NCBI RefSeq assembly: GCF_900130075.1
Contig: NZ_LT671418.1
Coordinates: 3,596,001-3,660,000 of the forward strand
Source of the DNA: Herminiimonas arsenitoxidans
GTDB taxonomy: Bacteria; Pseudomonadota; Gammaproteobacteria; Burkholderiales; Burkholderiaceae_D
Direction of reading: 5' to 3'
Length of the DNA: 64,000 bases
Under the pieces are notes generated by a model, which saw nothing but the letters and a program-made list of their open reading frames with translations, did not search any database and was not told the origin of the DNA. The position numbers and the translations under genes are program-made. Shown one piece after another: positions 1 through 8,161 of this stretch; position 1 is the first letter of the stretch, and every line of letters begins with the position of its first letter.

Positions 1-1
1 C

Positions 2-46
2 GATATTGCACAAGAATGCGTCAGCATGATCAAGGACGTTTGTTAA
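2..46 (+). CDS. possible 3' end of an upstream gene
   Basis: The first bases read as an open frame of 14 codons ending in TAA at 44-46 (tail residues DIAQECVSMIKDVC). It would belong to a gene entering from the left on the plus strand, converging on and overlapping by 17 bases the stop of the DUF3833 gene. Fourteen codons are too few to name a family, and the frame may be open by chance. The call rests only on the open frame and the lack of any other content here. Confidence 0.2.
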   Translation, partial: DIAQECVSMIKDVC

Positions 47-566
47 AAGAGAGTGTTATCTGGCCCAGAGCGATACCGAACTTGCTCATTGCAGCCCGAT
101 TCAACATGACGTGATCATCCATCAGATACATCCAGTCGTCGAAATGAACATCATAGACTTTGTCGTCTACCGGTAGCGCCAATACATATTTCCAGTGCAA
201 GGCATTACCGGCAGTGATACCGATTGCTTCACCGACGACGTCTGGTGCCGTGCCGATGTAGCGATTTGGTGCCACCTTGCGCAAGGTCCATACGCGCTTT
301 TGCTTGGTACCGTCCGAGTAAGTGAAGTCCTCATCCAGCGTGCCGACATCGCCTTCCCATTTGCAACGCATGACAACGGTGAAGCGTTTGACGACTTTGC
401 CGGATCTATCTTGAAACATGCCCCACGCATCCAGCGTACCGTTGAAATATTGCTGCAGATCGAGCGTCGGTTTTTCATTTGCATAATCGGCTATGTCAGC
501 ACGAGTTGCGCACGAAGAGAGCAGGGCGATGGCAAGTAGCACGCCAAGAGTTTTTAAAAGTTTCAT
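30..566 (-). CDS. DUF3833 family lipoprotein
   Basis: This 178-residue protein begins with a lipoprotein signal peptide: a short positive start, a hydrophobic stretch, then the lipobox L16-S-S-C19. It should therefore be lipidated on Cys19 and held at the inner or outer membrane. The rest matches the DUF3833 pattern as I know it (a short beta-rich domain rich in W, R and D, with YDVHFDDWMYLMDD near residue 140). No biochemical function is established. It is the last gene of the minus-strand lipid-modification operon, 38 bases after the transporter gene, and such lipoproteins commonly travel with CFA-synthase-like and DUF1365 genes. A role in moving or accepting the modified lipid is a guess from context. 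Confidence 0.8.
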   Translation of the reverse strand: MKLLKTLGVLLAIALLSSCATRADIADYANEKPTLDLQQYFNGTLDAWGMFQDRSGKVVKRFTVVMRCKWEGDVGTLDEDFTYSDGTKQKRVWTLRKVAPNRYIGTAPDVVGEAIGITAGNALHWKYVLALPVDDKVYDVHFDDWMYLMDDHVMLNRAAMSKFGIALGQITLSFNKRP

Positions 567-603
567 GTCATCTCCATGGAATTATTAGTTTTATGATGGC
601 TGT

Positions 604-1848
604 TCAGATGTCGCGTAAGGGAGCGCGCCACAGAATGGCGGCGGCGGTTAATTTCAATATGCAGGGCAGCAATGCATAAGCGACAGACAAAGCATGTGCG
701 CCGCTGTTATTGACGACACCGGGTACATATCCCAGTTGTTGCAGCAGTGGCAGCGAGATGCCAGCTGCCAGCGCAAGATTCATTTTTGTCGCCCAACTCC
801 ATGCGCCGAAGTAAGCCCCTTCGCGTTGCCCGCTATGTCCGGCTTTTGCGATGACAGCGGCGAGCAATGCAGGCGGCAATGCCAGATCGGCACCCAAGGT
901 CAAACCGGACAAGACGCAGATGATGCCGAATGGCAGTGCAGCACCTGCGGATAAACCATACGCCCAGATGAATGCAGAAGCCGATAGCAGCATGGCGAGC
1001 AGCCATATTCTTGCTTCGCCATGCCGTTTTGCCAGTGCGACCCATAAAGGCATGGAGCAAGCCGCAGCGGCGAAATACAACATCAGAAACAAGCCGGCAT
1101 AGTGCGGTAGCTGCAATTGGTCTTTTGCGAAGAATAGAAAGAGTGTGGCTGGAATCGACGCGGCGATGCCGTTGACGATCAGTACTGCAAACAGCCAGCG
1201 AAATCTAAGCGTATGAAAAGGTATCAGCATCATTTTCCAGCTACTTTTCAGTGCCGGCATGCGTAGCGGTTCCGGTGCCATCTTCAACAACACAATGCTG
1301 CAGATGAGTAGTGTCACGATAAACGTGCCGGATAACCAATCAAGTCCCAGCAGTCCAGTTAGCGATGCTGCCAATATCACGCCGACCAAACCACATCCTT
1401 CGCGCGTCGCGGTCAGACGCGAACGTTCATTTAATTTTTGTGTGAGTGCAGCGCCCCAGCTTTGATGGGCTATCGTTGCCAGGCTGAAGCCGACATACAC
1501 CAGTAACAAGGTTGCCATGAACCATGCAAGGGCGGCGTTGCGTGCGAGTTGTGGCGGATGGAAGAGGGCAAGAAAACCGAACGCCAGAAATGGCAGTGCA
1601 ATTAAAATGAAACGGCGATAACCATGATTGCTCTTGCTGTGATCTATCCACATGCCGATCAGCGGATCGATGAATGCATCGAACACGCGTGCGATGAGCA
1701 AGGTGGCACCTATCAGTGTCAGCGACAAGCCGAAGCGTTCAGAATAGAACTGCGGTACATAGACGTAAATCGGTAGTGCAACAAGCGCCAGCGGTAGGCC
1801 GAACAAGCCGTAAGAGAAATAGGACGAGAGCGAGAGCTTGTCCATCAA
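604..1848 (-). CDS. GPH/MFS_2-type sugar:cation symporter-like transporter
   Basis: A 414-residue integral membrane protein with about twelve hydrophobic segments. The motif D61-PLIG-x3-D between the second and third segments is typical of the glycoside-pentoside-hexuronide:cation symporter branch of the MFS. The gene overlaps the upstream chalcone-isomerase-like gene by four bases (ATGA), so the two are probably translationally coupled. Its place with a CFA-like synthase, DUF1365 and an FAD oxidoreductase suggests that it does not carry sugars here but a lipid-derived product or a cofactor. That is inference; the substrate cannot be read from the sequence. Confidence 0.82.
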   Translation of the reverse strand: MMDKLSLSSYFSYGLFGLPLALVALPIYVYVPQFYSERFGLSLTLIGATLLIARVFDAFIDPLIGMWIDHSKSNHGYRRFILIALPFLAFGFLALFHPPQLARNAALAWFMATLLLVYVGFSLATIAHQSWGAALTQKLNERSRLTATREGCGLVGVILAASLTGLLGLDWLSGTFIVTLLICSIVLLKMAPEPLRMPALKSSWKMMLIPFHTLRFRWLFAVLIVNGIAASIPATLFLFFAKDQLQLPHYAGLFLMLYFAAAACSMPLWVALAKRHGEARIWLLAMLLSASAFIWAYGLSAGAALPFGIICVLSGLTLGADLALPPALLAAVIAKAGHSGQREGAYFGAWSWATKMNLALAAGISLPLLQQLGYVPGVVNNSGAHALSVAYALLPCILKLTAAAILWRAPLRDI

Positions 1849-2420
1849 CGTGGTGCAGCATCGGCCAGCAGCGCAGTGCGGAGTTGCGGTGCTGTTGTAT
1901 TCGGATCCAGCCAGATGGCAAAAAATGCCTGTGCGAAGGCTGGGTCCATGATGTCGCCTATGCGCTTTCCATCCAGATAAAAACGCACGCCTTCGTTCGG
2001 AAGATAGATGCCGGTGAGATGCGTACCGTCGCTGACATCAGGAAAAATTTTCTCCATCTGGCTTAGCCATTCTGTGCGTTGCTGTGCGGAACCCAGACCC
2101 AGTTTTTGCATTTCGTCACGGCTGGCTTCGGCAATCTTGCTGCCTTGCAGTTTGCGGGCGTAGCGCAGGTCGAGTGCATATCGGTTAGCGGTAGGCGCGT
2201 TGCTGTTATATCCCTTTTCGCTTACCCAAAACTGCGCATCGTAAACTTTTAGACCAAACCAGCGAAAGCTGCCTTGTCCGCTCAGATACGCCTGAGTTAG
2301 TTCTTTCTGTATATGTGCAGGAGCAACGATGCTGGCGGCGAATGCCGTCAACATGCAGGCACAAGCCAGCCACGCAAGTACATACTTGTAACCATGCGCT
2401 GCCGGTTTTGTGGTGTTCAT
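1845..2420 (-). CDS. chalcone isomerase-like family protein
   Basis: A 191-residue protein with an N-terminal hydrophobic segment (about residues 12-31) that should act as a signal peptide or membrane anchor. After it comes the chalcone-isomerase-like signature: a G-x-FRWFGLKVYDAQFW stretch near residues 49-64, then a YARKLQG block and a C-terminal GVRFYLDGKRIG block. Bacterial members are not flavonoid enzymes. The fold is also used for fatty-acid binding, which fits a lipid-modification operon. The start overlaps the stop of the CFA-like gene by ATGA and its stop overlaps the start of the transporter gene, so it sits inside a coupled operon. Function in the cell is unproven. Confidence 0.78.
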   Translation of the reverse strand: MNTTKPAAHGYKYVLAWLACACMLTAFAASIVAPAHIQKELTQAYLSGQGSFRWFGLKVYDAQFWVSEKGYNSNAPTANRYALDLRYARKLQGSKIAEASRDEMQKLGLGSAQQRTEWLSQMEKIFPDVSDGTHLTGIYLPNEGVRFYLDGKRIGDIMDPAFAQAFFAIWLDPNTTAPQLRTALLADAAPR

Positions 2421-3658
2421 GATTTTTCAAGCGTGAACTGGGCTACATCTATACTTTTTGCACGGAATCCTGCTTCGCAATACGCCAAATAGAATTCCCA
2501 CGTCCGCATAAAACGATCATCGAAACCTTGTGCGTGTACTTGCTGATTCTGTTCTTTGAATGCGTGCCGCCATGCTTGTAGCGTGCGTGCATAGTCGAGG
2601 CCGAATTTGAATTCATTCACTACACGCAGGCCGTATTTTTCAGCCTGCTGACGGAACACTTCTGGTGAAGGCAACATGCCGCCGGGGAAGATGTATTGTT
2701 GTATGAAGTCTGTGCCTTTGCGATAGCGTGCAAACAAGGCGTCGTCGATCACGATGGTCTGAATACAGGCTCGCCCTTTAGCTTTTAGATTGCGTGCGAT
2801 GCATTCAAAGTAGCTAGGCCAGTAAGCTTCGCCTACGGCTTCGAACATTTCTATCGATGCGATGGCATCGAACTGGCCATGTGCATCGCGATAATCCTGC
2901 AAGCGCAAGTCGGCCTTGTCTTGCAATCCAGCAGCGGCCAGACGTTGTTGTGCAAACTCTAGTTGCTCGGTCGAGAGCGTGAGTCCAGTAACATGCGCTG
3001 ATTTCTCGCACGTGGCTAATTCTGCAAAGCCGCCCCAGCCGCAACCGATTTCCAATACGCGTGCCTGTGGTGCCAATGCCAACTCGTCCAGAATACGGCG
3101 ATACTTGGCCGTTTGCGCATCCTGCAAGTTGTCGTTTTCCTTATCCGCGAATAGCGCGCTGGAATACGTCATCGATGGGTCCAGCCATAACTTATAAAAA
3201 TCATTGCCGATGTCGTAGTGCGCGTGGATATTTTTGCGGCTGCCGTTGCGCGAATTACGGTTGAAGACATGTTTGATGCGATAGAACAGATTGCCCAGCC
3301 ATGTGCCGTAAATGACGGATTCCACCGCCTCGCGGTTACGGACGAATAGTTCGATCAGACCGGGCAGATTATCGGTGGTCCAATTTCCGTCTATGAAGGT
3401 TTCGGCAAAACCGATATCGCCTGATTTCAGCGCAGCATTGAAAATATCCAGATTCTTCAGCGTGATGGTCACGGGATGCGTGTGGTCGCCGAAGTGCATG
3501 GACTGGCCATTTGGGAACTCCATGCGTAAGGCACCGTACTCAAGCTTGTGCAATAGCTGAATAATGAATTTGACCTGCGATGGCAGGCCATCCGTGGCGG
3601 AAGGTTCCGCTGCTGCTGGGAATCGGATCGATTCTGGATTGAATGATTTGCTGGTCAT
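2417..3658 (-). CDS. cfa: cyclopropane-fatty-acyl-phospholipid synthase family methyltransferase
   Basis: The product (413 residues from the chosen start) is a SAM-dependent methyltransferase acting on unsaturated acyl chains of membrane phospholipids. It shows the HYDIGNDFYKLWLDPSMTYS block of CFA synthases (about 147-166) and the SAM-binding VLEIGCGWGGFA loop (201-212). The start at 3658 is chosen because it forms an ATGA overlap with the stop of the DUF1365 gene; a longer frame to 3736 would run 80 bases into that gene. Because DUF1365 and an FAD amine-oxidase-like protein are coupled to it, the product may be a cyclopropane, a methyl-branched or a furan-type fatty acid. The sequence alone does not decide which. 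Confidence 0.9.
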   Translation of the reverse strand: MTSKSFNPESIRFPAAAEPSATDGLPSQVKFIIQLLHKLEYGALRMEFPNGQSMHFGDHTHPVTITLKNLDIFNAALKSGDIGFAETFIDGNWTTDNLPGLIELFVRNREAVESVIYGTWLGNLFYRIKHVFNRNSRNGSRKNIHAHYDIGNDFYKLWLDPSMTYSSALFADKENDNLQDAQTAKYRRILDELALAPQARVLEIGCGWGGFAELATCEKSAHVTGLTLSTEQLEFAQQRLAAAGLQDKADLRLQDYRDAHGQFDAIASIEMFEAVGEAYWPSYFECIARNLKAKGRACIQTIVIDDALFARYRKGTDFIQQYIFPGGMLPSPEVFRQQAEKYGLRVVNEFKFGLDYARTLQAWRHAFKEQNQQVHAQGFDDRFMRTWEFYLAYCEAGFRAKSIDVAQFTLEKS

Positions 3659-4452
3659 TTGCTCAACTCGCTGGAAGGTGGGATGGGTTTGGCAAAAAAT
3701 GGCAAGCGTTTGCGCCAAAGCTTGAACGCTTGCCAATGAATTTTTACGATCACGCCTATGGTCATCAATGGGTAAAAGAAAAATGCGCGCAGGATGAGTG
3801 CATTCGACAAGGCATGTGAGGTGCCGGAAATGCTGGTCAGAATTAACGGGCCATGTGCATCGTCATGATCGATACGCGCAACGGTGCGCTCGACGGATTT
3901 GCCATCTTGCTGCTGTGATGTACGCATGAAGCGGAAACGGTAGCTGCCATCGACTGAACAGAATGGCGAGACGTGGAATATCTTGCGTGCAGTGAGTTCT
4001 ATGCCATAAGGCATGGCTTCGCCGGTATCGAGTAAATAGCAATGACGTTCGCCAAAGGTATTGCGTACCTCGGCCAGCACCGCGCGCAAGCTGCCATCCT
4101 GTCGATGACAAAACCAGAACGACACTGGATTAAATACATAGCCCAGTACACGCGGAAAGGCTTGCAACCAGACTTCTCCATCTGCATCTGTGATGCCTTC
4201 ACGTTGCAGCAGCGCATCTATCCAACTGATTAAAGATTGCTGCCCGTCGCCGTGATCCTTGTCCCAGAACGACAGTAAATTAAAACGGTTCTGTGAGAAG
4301 AGCACAGGATTTGATGGCGCTTGCTGTGCCATAGCACGTAAAGGCAGGCGCATGAAGTACACGCCATAGTTAAACGCGTGCTGCACCGGCCGCAGACGCG
4401 TGTGCTGCACTTTGCCGAAGCAGAGTTGAGCGGAGTGTAGGGTGCTGTCCAT
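3655..4452 (-). CDS. DUF1365 family protein
   Basis: A 265-residue protein of the DUF1365 family. The signature blocks are RPVQHAFNYGVYFM near the N-terminus (about 21-34) and RVLGYVFNPVSFWFCHRQDG (about 101-120), followed by AEVRNTFGERHCY. Members almost always neighbour an FAD-dependent amine-oxidase-like protein and a CFA-synthase-like methyltransferase, exactly as here: the upstream gene ends 7 bases before it and the downstream gene overlaps it by ATGA. There is no assigned reaction. The neighbourhood suggests a partner in modification of unsaturated acyl chains. A C-terminal hydrophobic stretch (near 222-245) suggests membrane association. Confidence 0.85.
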   Translation of the reverse strand: MDSTLHSAQLCFGKVQHTRLRPVQHAFNYGVYFMRLPLRAMAQQAPSNPVLFSQNRFNLLSFWDKDHGDGQQSLISWIDALLQREGITDADGEVWLQAFPRVLGYVFNPVSFWFCHRQDGSLRAVLAEVRNTFGERHCYLLDTGEAMPYGIELTARKIFHVSPFCSVDGSYRFRFMRTSQQQDGKSVERTVARIDHDDAHGPLILTSISGTSHALSNALILRAFFFYPLMTIGVIVKIHWQAFKLWRKRLPFFAKPIPPSSELSK

Positions 4453-4459
4453 GAAGTAC

Positions 4460-5755
4460 TCAGGCGGCGCAGTGCTGCATTGAAGGGCTGGCGCTTATGC
4501 GCATGATGTCGTGCGCGACCGCCAAGCCGGATTTCAATCCATCTTCATGAAAACCGTATCCAGTCCAGGCACCGGCAAACCATGTATTTTGCTGACCTTG
4601 AATGGAAGCGAGTTTGTGCTGCGCAGCGACCGCTGCTGAATCGAACACCGGATGCGCATAATCAAAGCTGCCAAGGACGCTGTCTGCTCGTGGCGCATGA
4701 ATAGGATTCAGTGACACGATGACCGGCTGTTTGAATGGCAATGGTTGAAGCTGGTTGAGCAAGTAATGCACGCATACGCGTGGCTCTTTACCTGATTCGC
4801 TTTGGTAATTCCATGCAGACCAGGTTTTACGATTCTCTGGCAGGCAACTTGTATCGAGATGCAATACCGCGCGATTGGGCTGATATTTGATGGCGGATAG
4901 CAGATCACGTTCTGCGATCGTTGCATCCTGCAGCAATTGCAGAGATTGATCGCTATGACCAGCCAGTACGACGTGATCGAACATGTGCGTGCCGTTACGC
5001 GCCTCGATTTTGATCATGCTGATATTGTCTAGCGTGGCACGATGTACCGAGATGACAGGGGTGCGCAGATACTTGCGAGGAATGTCTGCCAGCATCTTTT
5101 CAACATAGTGGCGTGCACCACCTTTTACCGTTTGCCATTGCGGTCTATCGTTGACTTGCAACAAGCCGTGGTTATGGCAAAAGCGGATGAACGATGTAAT
5201 CGGGAAGGCCAGCATTTGTTCCGTCGGGCAAGACCAAATGCAACCAGCCATCGGTAGCAGATACCAATCGCGGAATTCCTCGCTGTAATGATGTTGCTTC
5301 AGATAAGCGCCGAGCGAACCTACGTCAACGGTTTGGTCACTGACCGCTAATGCGGTGGCTTGCTGATTGAAGCGGAGAATGTCGCGCAGCATACGGATAA
5401 AGCGGGGGTTCAAAAGATTGCGACGCTGCGCAAATACCGCATCCAGATTGCCGCCAGCCCATTCCAACGTACGTTTGCCTAGCGGCAGCTTTACGGAAAA
5501 GGACATATCGGTCGCGGCCGTTTCCACATCCAGTTCGGCAAACAGCTTGGTCAGTTGCGGATAGGTTTTGTGATTAAAGACGAGAAAGCCGGTATCTACA
5601 CCATGCTTTACGCCATCGAGCGTGATGTCAACCGTATGCGTATGGCCGCCAAAATAGTCGTTTTCCTCAAACAAGGTGACGTCATAACCGGAACGTGACA
5701 AGCGCCAGGCACAAGACAGGCCGGAGATTCCAGATCCTATGACGGCGATTTTCAT
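4460..5755 (-). CDS. FAD-dependent amine oxidase-like oxidoreductase (NAD(P)-binding Rossmann)
   Basis: A 431-residue flavoprotein with an N-terminal dinucleotide-binding fold: G-S-G-I-S-G-L-S at 7-14, then the E-E-N-D-Y-F-G-G-H-T stretch near residue 30-39 that binds the FAD ribose. A C-terminal block, AGAWTGYGFHEDGLKSG, matches the second FAD-contact motif of amine-oxidase/desaturase relatives. It is the first gene of the minus-strand operon, 7 bases upstream of DUF1365. In Rhodobacter similar gene sets belong to the RpoE-ChrR singlet-oxygen response and have been linked to unusual fatty acids; I cite this from memory of the literature. Here no sigma factor or ChrR gene is adjacent. Confidence 0.85.
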   Translation of the reverse strand: MKIAVIGSGISGLSCAWRLSRSGYDVTLFEENDYFGGHTHTVDITLDGVKHGVDTGFLVFNHKTYPQLTKLFAELDVETAATDMSFSVKLPLGKRTLEWAGGNLDAVFAQRRNLLNPRFIRMLRDILRFNQQATALAVSDQTVDVGSLGAYLKQHHYSEEFRDWYLLPMAGCIWSCPTEQMLAFPITSFIRFCHNHGLLQVNDRPQWQTVKGGARHYVEKMLADIPRKYLRTPVISVHRATLDNISMIKIEARNGTHMFDHVVLAGHSDQSLQLLQDATIAERDLLSAIKYQPNRAVLHLDTSCLPENRKTWSAWNYQSESGKEPRVCVHYLLNQLQPLPFKQPVIVSLNPIHAPRADSVLGSFDYAHPVFDSAAVAAQHKLASIQGQQNTWFAGAWTGYGFHEDGLKSGLAVAHDIMRISASPSMQHCAA

Positions 5756-6032
5756 GTGAGCTCCTTGTGTTTTGCTGATGAATCAATGCCTGAACTAAGG
5801 TGTTCAAGGCTGCACTTTTGAGTGCCTCATCAGTAATACGTAGGGCAAGGGCTAACGGATTCAGAATTATGTAAAAACTACAAATATCTCCATATCTGCT
5901 GTCTATAAAGAAAAGAAGCCATTCGATCGGGGCCAACTAACTGCTGGGAGGTAGTGATCACAACGCCTTGCGGGATGAATAGCGGCGCACCGTGTAAAAT
6001 CTCGGAATACAGAAAATGGTGGAAATGCATTA
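5756..6032. other. divergent intergenic region (FAD operon / dusA)
   Basis: These 277 bases separate the lipid-modification operon from dusA and must hold promoters for both. No coding frame with family character is visible; in particular there is no rpoE-like or chrR-like gene. On the minus strand a TGATC (5956-5960) lies upstream of a TTAG, faintly like promoters of ChrR-controlled sigma factors, but the spacing is not convincing. On the plus strand a GTAAAAT at about 5994-6000 could be a -10 element for dusA. Confidence 0.4.
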
Positions 6033-7070
6033 ATGAATTACAAGAAACACAACATGGCAGACGGCACTAGCGTCAATGGACGACGCATTAGCGTCGCCCC
6101 GATGATGGACTGGACAGATAGGCATTGCCGCATGTTCCATCGGCAAATCACGCGCCATACCTGGCTCTATACCGAAATGGTCACGACCGGTGCCTTGTTG
6201 CACGGTGACGTGCCACGTCATCTGGACTTCAATGATGAAGAGCATCCAGTTGCACTGCAGCTAGGTGGTAGCGAGCCGGCAGATTTGGCCAAGAGCGCCA
6301 AGCTGGGCGAGCAGTGGGGCTATGACGAAGTTAATCTGAATTGTGGTTGTCCATCCGAGCGTGTGCAAAAAGGCGCATTTGGTGCTTGCCTGATGAGCGA
6401 GGCATCGTTGGTAGCGGATTGCGTCAAGGCGATGCGTGATGTGGTGTCTATCGATGTGACGGTCAAGCATCGCATCGGCATTGATGACATTACTTCGTAT
6501 GATTTCGTGCGTGACTTTGTCGGTACGGTTTCGGAAGCTGGATGCAATACCTTCATCGTGCATGCGCGCAACGCGATTCTCAAAGGACTCAGCCCGAAAG
6601 AAAATCGCGAGATTCCTCCTCTGCGTTATGAATACGCATATCAGCTCAAGAAAGATTTCCCTGAGCTGGAAATCATCATCAACGGCGGTGCCAAGACAGT
6701 GGCAGAAATTGACATGCATCTTGCGCATGTCGATGGCGTGATGATAGGTCGCGAGGCGTATCACAATCCCTACTTGATGAGCTCATTCGATGCACGTTAC
6801 TACGGTGACGATGCCATGCCGAAAACGCGTGCCGAAGTGCTGCAGGCGATGATGCCGTATATACGCGAGCAATTGGAAAAGCACGGCAAGAGTGAGAAGG
6901 GCGGCGGCTTGAAATTGAACAGCATCACACGTCACATGCTGGGCTTGATGGCCGGTTTGCCGAATGCGCGTGGGTTCCGTCAATCTTTATCAGACTCCAA
7001 AAAACTGGCCTTGGGTGATCCTGATTTATTGCTGCAAGCACTGGCACGTATGCAGCCATTGGCAGCTTGA
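6033..7070 (+). CDS. dusA: tRNA-dihydrouridine(20/20a) synthase DusA
   Basis: The 345-residue product reduces uridine 20/20a in the tRNA D-loop with FMN and NADPH in the cytoplasm. Visible are the FMN-barrel start SVAPMMDWTDRHCR (20-33) and the catalytic-cysteine motif NCGCPSERVQ (Cys106). DusA hallmarks are VKHRIGID, HARNAILKGLSPKENREIPPL and INGGAK, followed by the C-terminal helical domain with KLNSITRHMLGL. The order and the GLSPKENR block favour DusA over DusB or DusC. The start at 6033 has a GGTGG about ten bases upstream; a second ATG at 6054 is possible but lacks a ribosome site. A hairpin terminator follows at 7113. Confidence 0.95.
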   Translation: MNYKKHNMADGTSVNGRRISVAPMMDWTDRHCRMFHRQITRHTWLYTEMVTTGALLHGDVPRHLDFNDEEHPVALQLGGSEPADLAKSAKLGEQWGYDEVNLNCGCPSERVQKGAFGACLMSEASLVADCVKAMRDVVSIDVTVKHRIGIDDITSYDFVRDFVGTVSEAGCNTFIVHARNAILKGLSPKENREIPPLRYEYAYQLKKDFPELEIIINGGAKTVAEIDMHLAHVDGVMIGREAYHNPYLMSSFDARYYGDDAMPKTRAEVLQAMMPYIREQLEKHGKSEKGGGLKLNSITRHMLGLMAGLPNARGFRQSLSDSKKLALGDPDLLLQALARMQPLAA

Positions 7071-7112
7071 TTGCTGCATCTTCTCAGTTGCTCTATTCAG
7101 AGTAGCGGCCAA

Positions 7113-7145
7113 TAAAAAATGCCTGATGATTTCAGGCATTTTTTC
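7113..7145 (+). terminator. Rho-independent terminator of dusA
   Basis: The stem AAATGCCTGA / TCAGGCATTT with a short TGAT loop is followed by a run of T. It lies about 45 bases after the dusA stop. Confidence 0.85.
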
Positions 7146-7227
7146 TAATATTTACCTCTGTAAATTCTACAAAACGTGTAAATGTTGCCGATGTTTTTTA
7201 TCGTTTGAAATCATTCGATTTCTTTCC

Positions 7228-7254
7228 GAACCTTCTTAAAAACGAGTGGTCAAG
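7228..7254 (+). promoter_or_regulatory. sigma-E-like promoter of the BON lipoprotein gene
   Basis: The bases GAACCT (7228-7233), a 15-base spacer and GTCAAG (7249-7254) match the E. coli sigma-E pattern GAACTT-N15-GTCTGA with one change in the -35 box. The same pattern with the same spacing stands upstream of the entericidin gene on the other strand (8135-8161). It would give a leader of about 130 bases before the start codon. The call is by eye; no start site is known. Confidence 0.4.
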
Positions 7255-7392
7255 AAGATAACGTATTTGTTTTCGAGCAGATTGCATTGAGGCAAATCGG
7301 ATCATCAATTCACACGCTATATGAATTCTTTGCTTCTGATCAAATAAGTGATCGAGCAGGTGAATTTGTTATTCCCTGAAAGGAAAAACACG

Positions 7393-7845
7393 ATGAATAC
7401 ATTATCAAATCGTTCAAAAGTAGCGATTGCAGGTTCACTCTTGGCAGTACTGTTTGCCAGCGGATGCGAACGTCGTACGCCAGAAACAACAGGATCAGCT
7501 GCACCTAGTGAGTCGCCAGCGACGACAGGTGTAACGCCGCCAACAGCAGTTCCAGATACAGCGCCAGCCTCGCCAGCGCCGATCACATCAGGCGATATGT
7601 CTGGTGACCATAAAACAGTCGGAACAGTTGTGGATGACACCGTCATCACCACCAAGGTGAAATCGGCATTACTGGCTGATTCAGACGTAAAAGGTCTGGA
7701 CGTCAATGTTGAGACATCGCAAGGGATAGTCAGCTTAAATGGTGCGGTGAATAACCAGACGCAAATCGATCGGGCAGCGAAAATTGCGAGCGGTGTCGAA
7801 GGCGTAGCCTCGGTGCTGAATAATCTGACGATTAAAAAGCAGTAA
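7393..7845 (+). CDS. BON-domain lipoprotein (OsmY-like)
   Basis: The product (150 residues) carries a lipoprotein signal ending in the lipobox LFASGC near residue 23. A low-complexity linker rich in T, P, A and S (about 25-75) follows, then one BON domain over the last 75 residues (VGTVVDDTVITTKVKSALLAD to VASVLNNLTIKKQ). BON domains bind phospholipid surfaces, and OsmY-type proteins protect the envelope under osmotic or folding stress. The start at 7393 is preferred over an upstream ATG at 7348 because it gives a proper signal peptide and an AAAGGA ribosome site. The promoter looks like sigma-E. It converges on the entericidin gene, with which it shares a leader box. Confidence 0.85.
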   Translation: MNTLSNRSKVAIAGSLLAVLFASGCERRTPETTGSAAPSESPATTGVTPPTAVPDTAPASPAPITSGDMSGDHKTVGTVVDDTVITTKVKSALLADSDVKGLDVNVETSQGIVSLNGAVNNQTQIDRAAKIASGVEGVASVLNNLTIKKQ

Positions 7846-7889
7846 GCGATTCACTCTGCAAGCAAATGTGTGCAGAGTATTGATGCAAT

Positions 7890-7925
7890 AAAAAAGAGCG
7901 TGAATTAATTCACGCTCTTTTTTTT
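7890..7925. terminator. bidirectional terminator between BON lipoprotein and entericidin genes
   Basis: The perfect palindrome AAAAAGAGCGTGAATT / AATTCACGCTCTTTTT has A-runs on one side and T-runs on the other. It can stop transcription from both converging genes. Confidence 0.9.
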
Positions 7926-7944
7926 CAGCCCATGGTCGAGTGGC

Positions 7945-8079
7945 TTATTTGCCTGTTGCTGCATCCTGTATTTTTTCGCCGCCGCGTTGTACGTCTTCGC
8001 CCATACCTTTAAACGTATTGCAGGCACTCAAACCAACGCTCATAGCGAGAAGACATACGATGGAAATAATTTTTTTCAT
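7945..8079 (-). CDS. entericidin A/B family small lipoprotein
   Basis: This short gene encodes 44 residues. It starts MKKIISIVCLLAMSVGLSAC, a lipoprotein signal with lipobox LSAC (Cys20), followed by NTFKGMGEDVQRGGEKIQDA and a short tail, the classic entericidin mature part (N-T-x-x-G-x-G-x-D-x-x-x-x-G). Entericidins are tiny membrane lipoproteins; in enterobacteria the A/B pair acts as antidote and toxin under starvation. Only one is present here, so an envelope-stress role is more likely than a toxin pair. The ribosome site AAAGGAAAA lies 5 bases before the start codon. The upstream region shows a sigma-E-like promoter, and the leader box CCTGAAAGGAAAA is the same as that of the facing BON gene. 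Confidence 0.9.
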   Translation of the reverse strand: MKKIISIVCLLAMSVGLSACNTFKGMGEDVQRGGEKIQDAATGK

Positions 8080-8134
8080 GATGATTTTCCTTTCAGGTTT
8101 AAGAGATGAGCGTAGGAACGCCTCCTCGACTTCC

Positions 8135-8161
8135 TCGGACTCAGTGTATCCGGGAACGTTC
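8135..8161 (-). promoter_or_regulatory. sigma-E-like promoter of the entericidin gene
   Basis: Read on the minus strand the bases are GAACGT (8161-8156), 15 bases, then GTCCGA (8140-8135). This is the sigma-E arrangement with the same spacing as at 7228-7254. The -10 box lies about 55 bases upstream of the start codon. Confidence 0.4.
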
